From: Limnoperna fortunei
Lineage: Eukaryota > Mollusca > Bivalvia > Mytilida > Modiolidae
Reading direction: 5' to 3'
NCBI GenBank assembly: GCA_944474755.1
Contig: OX104125.1
Coordinates: 49,007,288-49,071,287, forward strand
DNA length: 64,000 nucleotides
Shown here: positions 55,330-64,000 of the stretch, piece after piece
Layout of the letters: every line of letters starts with the position of its first letter
Position numbering within the stretch: position 1 is the stretch's first letter
The notes under the pieces: model-generated
What the model saw: only the letters and a program-made list of their open reading frames with translations
What the model was told of the DNA's origin: nothing
Database searches by the model: none
Translations under genes and position numbers: made by a program

Positions 55330-56825
55330 TGTCAAGTGACATAGAGTTAATGTTCAAATCCGAAATCCCAAACTCTCGCGCACGATATTTGAGTGCGGGG
55401 GGGGGGGGTGTAAAGGTGTTAAGAGATATTTCTTTGATGTAATTGTATATTTAATGTGTCTTGTTTATTTATTACCTGACACTTAACTTTGATAAAAGGT
55501 AAAAATCAAAGACCAATAAAAGACCTACATAATAAGCTGGGAAAATGTAAATTAAGATTATGATTTTCATACAAAAATTAGATTAAATAAACAGTATGTT
55601 TTTAAAAAATATGTCTAATTCAGTAAAAATCAGTCAGTGGTAAAAATGCAAGGGCAAACAAGAGAATAATAAATATCTAAAGTCACAAAAGAGATTGAAT
55701 GAATTTTTATTTATTTTGAGATCTAAAAATTTTCCTGTATAACTATTTTAAAAATTCAAGTTATATTTAGATACTACTTATAGAATGAAATTTAAAATAC
55801 AAAGGATCGTATATGAAGTCCTTAACATAAATTTAAAAAGCTAATCAAAATTTTGCAAAATGTAGTAATAATTCAATAAAAAATAATTCAGTTCAGTTAA
55901 AAAATCACCAGTTTATATATAAAAAAAACCACAAAAGTTAATTATTTCATAAATTGTGTTGCAAAATGCTGATCTTCTTCTAACATTTTTGATGGTTTAT
56001 TTTAAAGTGTGAGAATAGTAAGTTCTTAACAATGTTTACACACATGAATGTTAGTTTTCCGTTTGTAATTGCAAATCTGTTGAAAAAATTTTCATTAAGT
56101 GTAAAAATAATTCAATGGAAATTTGATTTGTCGGTATCTTTTCTTTGATCTTCCGACGATGCTTGACGGAAAGACACGATAACTGTCGATCTTACCCCCT
56201 CCCCCCACCAAAACCCCACAGAACCACGTGAGCAAGGGATTTTGATATGGTCAATAGGAAAGCTGAGCAAACAGAGATAGTTCCAAGATTCAGGTCCAAA
56301 ATTTTGATTGAGGCAAATGTCAACAATTATATGGCACTTGTTAAATGGAATTGCTTGGTCCTCGACTATGTGGACTATATGTACATGGAAATAAATTTAT
56401 TGTAAAATGCGATCACCGGACTTCAAACCAATATTTCAGAAACATGTACAATTTATGAACAATTTATGGCATTTTACAACAGCTTAACCTTGAAATTATG
56501 GAGTATAAACTTGCGTGCAAATGCAAGTAACAGACGCATTATCGCGTTTTCACTGGAATAGACCCAAATATTTCTGACCAAGTAGTTTGGAAATCTTTGT
56601 CAATTACCACATAAGTGGTTTTTTTGCGATGTGGTTTAATTTTCGCTATATTCGAGGTAAAAGTTGGACCGCGAAAATAAAAAAACGCGCGAAATATTGA
56701 GACATATGATAGAGTTATTCATTATGTTTTCGGACAGCGAAAATTACATTACGCCAAAATAAACTCACACAGTTTTTTCAATAAGAACGCTAAATTTTTC
56801 CCACGCGAAAAATCACTTATACAGT
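55330..56825. other. No gene seen; poly-G run near 55397
   Basis: AT-rich. AATTTTCGC..CGCGAAAAT-type motifs near 56636-56815 form an imperfect inverted arrangement. Confidence 0.35.
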
Positions 56826-56932
56826 TTTATTGGAGTCGAGCACACCCTGCCCGCAGCCTAAGTGTGTGTTGACAGGGGCGTTATTAATAGTAGCTGTATA
56901 CCTACCATAACCACTCGACCACAGAAGCCCCA
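56826..56932 (-). mobile_element. SINE head fragment
   Basis: TTGGAGTCGAGCACACCCTG and AACCACTCGACCACAGAAGCC match the tRNA-like half; the B-box region is deleted. Confidence 0.65.
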
Positions 56933-56939
56933 AACAGGG

Positions 56940-57440
56940 TAAACAATATAAATAGACAATCGTCCCTAGTAAAAACTTTTATCAAGATTGCTACTCATCT
57001 CTTTAACGCAAACCAAAATGTAAGCCCAACCTAAGGATAAACTCCAATTCATGTCTTCAGCTCTGCTGATTTTCCATAGAGGCCTTCATATTTGAGTTCA
57101 GAGCTTAAGAAGGGGCAAAATATTAAGGAATATAAATGTTAATGTTACAACGGTAATAAAATATGATATTTTTGAAAAAAAACAACAATGGTTTATACAC
57201 AACAAAATAACTTTATAACTTCTTCTTAACACTAGAGATGATAACATTATATACAGATGTCCACTGTAACTCTAAGCGACTAGACCTAATGGTGTCTACC
57301 ACACATACATATGTACAGCCATACACACACAAACAACCATACGCTCAAATTGAACATACATGTATAAAAAAATCATTTGTCGTATTCTACTAGCCAATTT
57401 GTTGTATATTAGTAGCCATCTTGAAAAGAATAATTTAGCA
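56940..57440. other. No gene seen
   Basis: Sequence with no recognised domain or repeat. The minus ORF at 57296-57505 overlaps the foldback arm. Confidence 0.35.
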
Positions 57441-57442
57441 AG

Positions 57443-57936
57443 AAAACACACATCCTCACAAGTCAGTGTTTCTGTGTCTACATGTGTCCACGAAACACAT
57501 GACAAACTTAGATAGGAAATTCCCGGGCTAGAAGATTTTCGTATGACGTCAATCCTTCAAAATATCAACTAATGAAATCGCTTGAAAGAAGCAAGTGTTT
57601 GGCGTTAGTCATTCTTACTCATTCTTGAGTGGGAAGAAAATGTAACGCAACTAATAAATTACACGGTAATAACAAACTATTAACACTACTGTACAAAATA
57701 CACTGATTTTCACATCGTCTATGCAACACATCCGTGTGGTTTATTTACAATCAACATCGGGATATCCCCTAACCAAGTATTGAATGAAAGCGAGCTTTTG
57801 ATTGGCTACATTAAGGTATGATGTAGCCAATCAAAATAGTGACTTCTAGCCCGGGAATTTCCTAGCTAAGTTTGTCAGGGTTTCGTGGACACACATGTAG
57901 ACACAGAACACTGACTTGTGAGGATGGAAAACACAC
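57443..57936. mobile_element. Foldback element with about 92-bp inverted arms and nested hairpin
   Basis: The left arm 57443-57534 and right arm 57842-57936 are inverted copies with few differences; GTGTCTACATGTGTCCACG and GGAAATTCCCGGGCTAGAAG lie on the left arm. The interior is about 307 bp. Its right end holds a second hairpin, TTTTGATTGGCTACAT..ATGTAGCCAATCAAAA (about 57796-57838), with an inverted CCAAT box in each arm. No transposase. Confidence 0.9.
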
Positions 57937-57939
57937 TGA

Positions 57940-58420
57940 ACATACCTTCCTTATGAATCCCTGATATGAAATAAAATAACAAAAAACGAATTGGGAGAAT
58001 ATATTACTATTAGCTAAAAATTCTGTTTGTGGAAAAAAATCAATGGCCAAATGCAATAGAAAATGTCAAATTCAGCTAATAAAACTGCACAATACATGAA
58101 AGTATAAACAAGTTCGGCACACTCCTCCCATAACATACTCTCATAAAACTGTGAGAAATATTTGTTTTATTTATATTTCTTTATATATTTTAAAATGTAC
58201 ATAAATGAAAATAATATAAAACATTGTATCTATTTACAAATTTATCCATAACAACAAGTTTTGTTTAAAAAAAGTTTCAAATGCATACTTGTGCAAATAT
58301 GCTTTTGTATACGACATTAAATAATGCTGTATATTTAACGAGCTTTATGTTTACCTATTAAAACTGATTTATTGCAGATCAACATTGATATACACGAAAA
58401 TCTGTTGCAGTTATTACTAT
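57940..58420. other. No gene seen
   Basis: AT-rich sequence between the foldback element and the minisatellite. Confidence 0.35.
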
Positions 58421-61400
58421 AATGTACAGGTAACATCCTTACCTGACAGTGACCTTGGTACTGTAATGTACAGGTGACATCCTTACCTGACAGTGGCCTT
58501 GGTACTGTAATGTACTGGGGACATCCTTACCTGACAGTGGCCTTGGTACTGTAATGTACAGGTGACATCCTTACCTGACAGTGACCTTGGTACTGTAATG
58601 TATAGGCGACAGCCTTACCTGACAGTGGCCTTGGTACTGTAATGTATAGGCGACAGCCTTACCTGACAGTGGCCTTGGTACTGTAATGTACAGGTGACAT
58701 CCTTACTTGACAGTGGCCTTGGTACTGTAATGTACAGGTGACATCCTTACCTGACAGTGGCCTCGGTATTGTAATGTACAGATGACATTCTTACTTGACA
58801 GTGGCCTCGGTACGGTAATGTACAGGTGACATCATTACCTGACAGTGGCCTCGGTACTGTAATGTACAGATGACAGCCTTACCTGACAGTGGCCTTGGTA
58901 CTATAATGTACAGGTGACATTCGTACCTGACAGTGGCTTCGGAACTATAATGTACAAGTGAGATCCTTACTTGACAATGGCCAGGGAATTGTCATGTACA
59001 GGTGACAGCCTTACCTGACAGTGGCCTCGGTACTGTAATGTACAGGTGACATCCTTAATTGACAATGACCAGGGAACTGTAATGTACAGGTGACAACCTT
59101 ACCTGACAGTGGCCTCGGTACTGTAATGTACAGGTAACAGCTTTATCTTACAATTGCCTATATACTGAAATGTACAGGTGACATCATAACCTGACAATGG
59201 CCTCGGTAGTGTAATGTACAGGTGACAGCCTTACTTGACAATGGCCTCGGTACTGTAATGCACAGGCGACAGCCTTACCTGACAATGGCCTCGGTACTGT
59301 AATGTACTGGTGACATTTTTACCTGACAATGACCTCGGTACTGTAATGTACAGGTAACATCCTTACCTGACAATGGCCTCGGTACTGTAATGTACAGGTG
59401 ACAGCCTTACTTGACAATGGCCTCGGTACTGTAATGTACAGGTAAATGCCTTACCTGACACTTGTCTCGGTACTGTAACGTGCAGGTAACAGCATTACTT
59501 GACAATGGCCAACGATACTGTAATGTACAGATGACATCATTACCTGACAATGGCCTCGGTACTGTAATGTACAGGTGACATCCTTACCTGGCAATGGCCT
59601 CGGTACTGTAATGTACAGGTGACATTCTTACCTGACCGTGGCCTTGGTATTAAAATGTACAGGTAACATCCTTACCTGAAAATGGCCTCGGTACTGTAAC
59701 GTACAGATAACATCCTTACCTGACAATAGCCTCGGTACTGTAATGTACAGGTGACAGCATTACCTGACAGTGTCCTCTCTACTGTAATGTACAGGTGACA
59801 TCCTTATCTGGCAATGGCCTCGGTACTGTAATGTACAGGTGACAGGGTTACCTGACAGTGGCCTCAGGACTGTAATGTACAGGTGACAGCATAACCTGAC
59901 AATGGCCTCGGTACTGTAATGTACAGGTGACAGCATTACCTGACAATGGCCTCGGTATTGTAATGTACACGTAACAGCCTTACCTGACAATGACCTCGGT
60001 ACTGTAATGTACAGGTGACAGCATTACCTGACAGTCGCCTCTGTACTGTAATGTACAGGTGACATCCTTATCTGACAATGGCCTCAATACTGTAATGTAC
60101 AGGTGACAGCTTTACCTGACAGTGGCCTCAGGACTGTAATGTACAGGTGACATCATTACCTGACAATGACCTCGGTATTGTAATGTACACGTAACAGCCT
60201 TACCTGACAATGACCTCGGTACTGTAATGTACAGGTGACAGCATTACCTGGCAGTAGCCTCTGTACTGTTATGTACAGGTGACATTCTTACCCGACAGTG
60301 GCCTCGGTACTGTATTGTATAGGTGATATTCTTACTTGACAGTAGCCTTGGAACTGTAATGTACAGGTGACATTCTTACTTGACAATGGCCTCGGTACTG
60401 TATTGTATAGGTGACATCTTTACTTGACAATGGCCTCGGTATTGTATTGTACAGGTGACAGCCTTACCTGACAATGGCCTCGGTACTGTAATGTGTAGGT
60501 AACAGCATTACTTGACAATGGCCTCGATACTGTAATGTACAGGTAACAGCATTACTTGACAATGGCCTCGATACTGTAATGTACAGATGACATCATTACC
60601 TGACAATGGCCTCGGTACTGTAATGTACAGGTGACATCCTTACCTGACAATGGCTTCGGTACTGTAATGTACAGGTGACATTCTTACCTGACAATGGCCT
60701 CGATACTGTAATGTACAGATGACATCATTACCTGACAATGGCCTCGGTACTGTAATGTACAGGTGACATCCTTACCTGACAATGGCTTCGGTACTGTAAT
60801 GTACAGGTGACATTCTTACCTGACAGTGGCCTTGGTACTAAAATGTACAGGTAACATCCTTACCTGACAATGGCCTCGGTACTGTAATGTACAGGTAACA
60901 TCCTTACCTGAAAATAGCCTCGGTACTGTAATGTACAGGTGACAGCATTACCTGACAGAGTCCTCTCTACTGTAATATACAGGTGACATCCTTATCTGGC
61001 AATGGCCTCGGTACTGTAATGTACAGGTGACAGAGTTACCTGACAATGACCTCGGTACTGTAATGTACAGGTGACAGCATTACCTGACAGTAGTCTCTGT
61101 ACTGTAATGTACAGGTGACATCCTTATCTGACAATGGCCTCAGTACTGTAATGTACAGGTGACAGCCTTACCTGACAATGTCCTCGGTACTGTAATGTAC
61201 AGGCGACAGCCTTACCTGACAATTGCCTCGGTACTGTAATGTACTGGTGACATTCTTACCTGACAATGACCTCGGTACTGTAATGTACAGGTAACATCCT
61301 TACCTGACAATGGCCTCGGTACTGTAATGTGTAGGTAACAGCATTACTTGACAATGGCCTCGATACTGTAATGTACAGATGACATCATTACCTGACAATG

Positions 61401-63031
61401 GCCTCGGTACTGTAATGTACAAGTGACATCCTTACCTGACAATGGCTTCGGTACTGTAATGTACAGGTGACATTCTTACCTGACAGTGGCCTTGGTACTA
61501 AAATGTACAGGTAACATCCTTACCTGACAATGGCCTCGATACTGTAATGTACAGATGACATCATTACCTGACAATGGCCTCGGTACTGTAATGTACAGGT
61601 GACATCCTTACCTGACAATGGCTTCGGTACTGTAATGTACAGGTGACATTCTTACCTGACAGTGGCCTTGGTACTAAAATGTACAGGTAACATCCTTACC
61701 TGACAATGGCCTCGGTACTGTAATGTACAGGTAACATCCTTACCTGAAAATAGCCTCGGTACTGTAATGTACAGGTGACAGCATTACCTGACAGAGTCCT
61801 CTCTACTGTAATATACAGGTGACATCCTTATCTGGCAATGGCCTCGGTACTGTATTGTACAGGTGACAGCGTTACCTGACAATGGCCTCGGTATTGTAAT
61901 GTACACTAACAGCCTTACCTGACAATGACCTCGGTACTGTAATGTACAGGTGACAGCATTACCTGACAGTCGCCTCTGTACTGTAATGTACAGGTGACAT
62001 CCTTATCTGACAATGGCCTCGGTACTGTAATGTACAGGTGACAGCGTTACCTGACAATGGCCTCGGTATTGTAATGTACACTAACAGCCTTACCTGACAA
62101 TGACCTCGGTACTGTAATGTACAGGTGACAGCATTACCTGACAGTCGCCTCTGTACTGTAATGTACAGGTGACATCCTTATCTGACAATGGCCTCAATAC
62201 TGTAATGTACAGGTGACAGCTTTACCTGACAGTGGCCTCAGGACTGTAATGTACAGGTGACATCATTACCTGACAATGACCTCGGTATTGTAATGTACAC
62301 GTAACAGCCTTACCTGACAATGACCTCGGTACTGTAATGTACAGGTGACAGCATTACCTGGCAGTAGCCTCTGTACTGTTATGTACAGGTGACATCCTTA
62401 TCTGACAATGGCGTCATTACTGCAATGTACAGGTGACATTCTTACCCGACAGTGGCCTCGGTACTGTATTGTATAGGTGATATTCTTACTTGACAGTAGC
62501 CTTGGAACTGTAATGTACAGGTGACATTCTTACTTGACAATGGCCTCGGTACTGTATTGTATAGGTGACATCTTCACTTGACAATGGCCTCGGTATTGTA
62601 TTGTACAGGTGACATTCTTACTTGACAATGGCCTCGGTACTGTTATGTACAGGTGACATCATTACCTGACGGAACCCCCCCCCCCGGTACTGTAATGTAA
62701 TGGTGACATCATTACCTGACAATGGCCTCAGTACTGTAATGTACAGGTGACAGCCTTACCTGACAATGTCCTCGGTACTGTAATGTACAGGTGACACAAT
62801 TACCTGACAATTGGCCCCGGTACTGTAATGTACAGGTGGCAGCCTTACATGACAATGGCCTCGGTATTGTAATGTACAGGTGACATTCTTACCTGACAGT
62901 AGCCTCTGTACCGAATGTACAGGTGACTTCCTCACCTGACAGTGTCCTCTGTACTATTTTGTACAGGTGACATACTTACCTGACAGTGTCCTCGGTACTG
63001 CAATGTACAGGTGACACCCTTACCTGACCGT
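58421..63031 (+). repeat. 44-bp minisatellite B, about 105 units with higher-order blocks
   Basis: The unit is near GGTACTGTAATGTACAGGTG then ACATCCTTACCTGACAATGG then CCTC. CTCGGT recurs at 61271 and 61315, giving 44 bp. Groups of variant units recur together: a group with CTCGATACTG and GGCTTCGG repeats about 835 bp apart (60697, 61532), and a group with CAGTCGCCTCTG repeats about 2110 bp apart (60032, 62142). The minus ORFs at 59760-59990 and 62932-63228 are readthrough of the array. One unit near 62676 carries a poly-C run. Confidence 0.97.
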
Positions 63032-63039
63032 GCTTTTGG

Positions 63040-64000
63040 GGGCATAACATCTATACTTAGGTAGCAAGATACGGTTTTGTTTTCCTGCTTGGAAATGGAT
63101 CTAAATAAACAAATATATATGTCATATTGTGCTCTTCTGTTAGGCGTTAAAGTGTCAGAATTTTTCAAATGAAGGTAAATGCTAAGGATTTGTCCGATTT
63201 TCTCACTTGAAACAGCTGATTTTATCAATGATTTGATAAAAATCTTATCAAATTACCATGAAACTGAAAATGCAGGACACAAATTTAATATATGTACAAC
63301 ATTTCCAGTACAATTGGATCCATGAAAAAATGTCACACATGTTTTTATTTGACAAAACAAGACCACGATCTCTGTTGATAATATTTTAATGCAAAAAACC
63401 GTATATTGCATCCTTAGGTACAACAAATCCATGTTTGAGAATACTTATTGACGATTTCCAAAATCTTGCGTATGGGATTTATCGAGAATGAAGATTGAAC
63501 CTGGACGTCAAGTCACTACATTAATATTACATATTTTAAATGTATATAATAATTTGTTTTGTTTTAATGCTCGGTTCAATTACAGTAAATGTCATTCAGA
63601 TTATACCGGTATTCAGTTTAGTATAAACATTATATTTTATAATATTTCCTAAGTTGTTTTTATTAAAATACGTCTCTTCAGTGTCGAATATTTGCTAATT
63701 CACGAAGCTTTATTATCACAGCGTTTAAAATTCATGGTTTATACAAGTATAAAGAAATGAGAATCTGTTAGAGTTAATTTCATACTTATTGCTGAAACAA
63801 AATCTGTATGTTTTAACATGTATTATTGCTAAAAGTTTTCCATATTCGTTGAGTTATTGGTCTGCGGCTAGCCATATTGGACTGAAGGGAAGCCGAGCCA
63901 TGCCTAGACGAGGACCAATTACTCAGCCAATACGAAAACTCTACACAGTTACATCGTGTTTGACAAAGTATGTCAATATGTAATAACTGGATCTAAAACT
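63040..64000. other. No gene seen
   Basis: AT-rich. The plus ORF at 63789-63983 ends near the window edge and has no recognised domain. Confidence 0.35.

Noticed and set aside
59760..63228. Minus ORFs in minisatellite B (CTLQYRGHCQ-type repeats)
   Set aside because: Artefact of the tandem array; no conserved frame between units.

Overview
The window looks like nuclear DNA from a marine bivalve mollusc, possibly a mytilid. This is inference. It rests on AT-rich, intron-rich sequence, single-domain Ig exons with phase 1-1 introns, many tRNA-derived SINEs, broken non-LTR retrotransposons of several kinds, long minisatellites, and dispersed repeats that end in short GC-rich hairpins. No bacterial-type operon, CRISPR array or intact viral gene was seen.

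Host genes take up little of the window and are read as exons. On the minus strand, a secreted or surface Ig-domain gene starts at 8658: a signal-peptide exon at 8619-8658, then Ig exons at 3140-3403 and 586-843, and it runs off the left edge. A second minus-strand gene has three exons (17242-17410, 15099-15419, 14454-14520) that join in frame into a cysteine-rich ectodomain with 16 mature cysteines. On the plus strand there is a TTF-type zinc-finger first exon like ZNF862/KIAA1586 (24227-24507). There is also a small, unrecognised four-exon gene (36618-38126). Its three introns all appear to begin with GC instead of GT, and it ends in a SUMO-interaction-like motif. A C2HC zinc-finger plus OTU-protease reading frame (34408-35411) is frameshifted and cut short by a SINE.

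The rest is mobile and repetitive DNA. Non-LTR elements: a minus-strand APE/RT element (about 28500-32308), an L1/Tx1-like element (about 40360-43180), C-terminal pieces at 35536-36286 and 48395-49085, and a CR1/Jockey-like RT piece at 46230-46690. DNA elements: a hAT with an 8-bp target duplication (44016-44706), a Tigger/pogo-like MITE (9175-10059), and TIR elements at 12000-12756 and 25691-26323. There are at least five near-complete SINE copies, three with clear target-site duplications. Long palindromes or foldback elements occur at 6641, 16157, 18526, 32386, 46051, 49360 and 57443.

Tandem DNA is prominent: a 44-bp minisatellite at 10180-11300, a separate 44-bp minisatellite filling 58421-63031 (about 105 units, with higher-order blocks), 146-bp units at 39066-39690, 46-bp units at 50413-50757, and a long (TA)n run near 48172. 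The most interesting points are the apparent GC-AG intron series, the palindromes with unrelated stems but a similar loop motif, and the three repeat families that each end in a hairpin.
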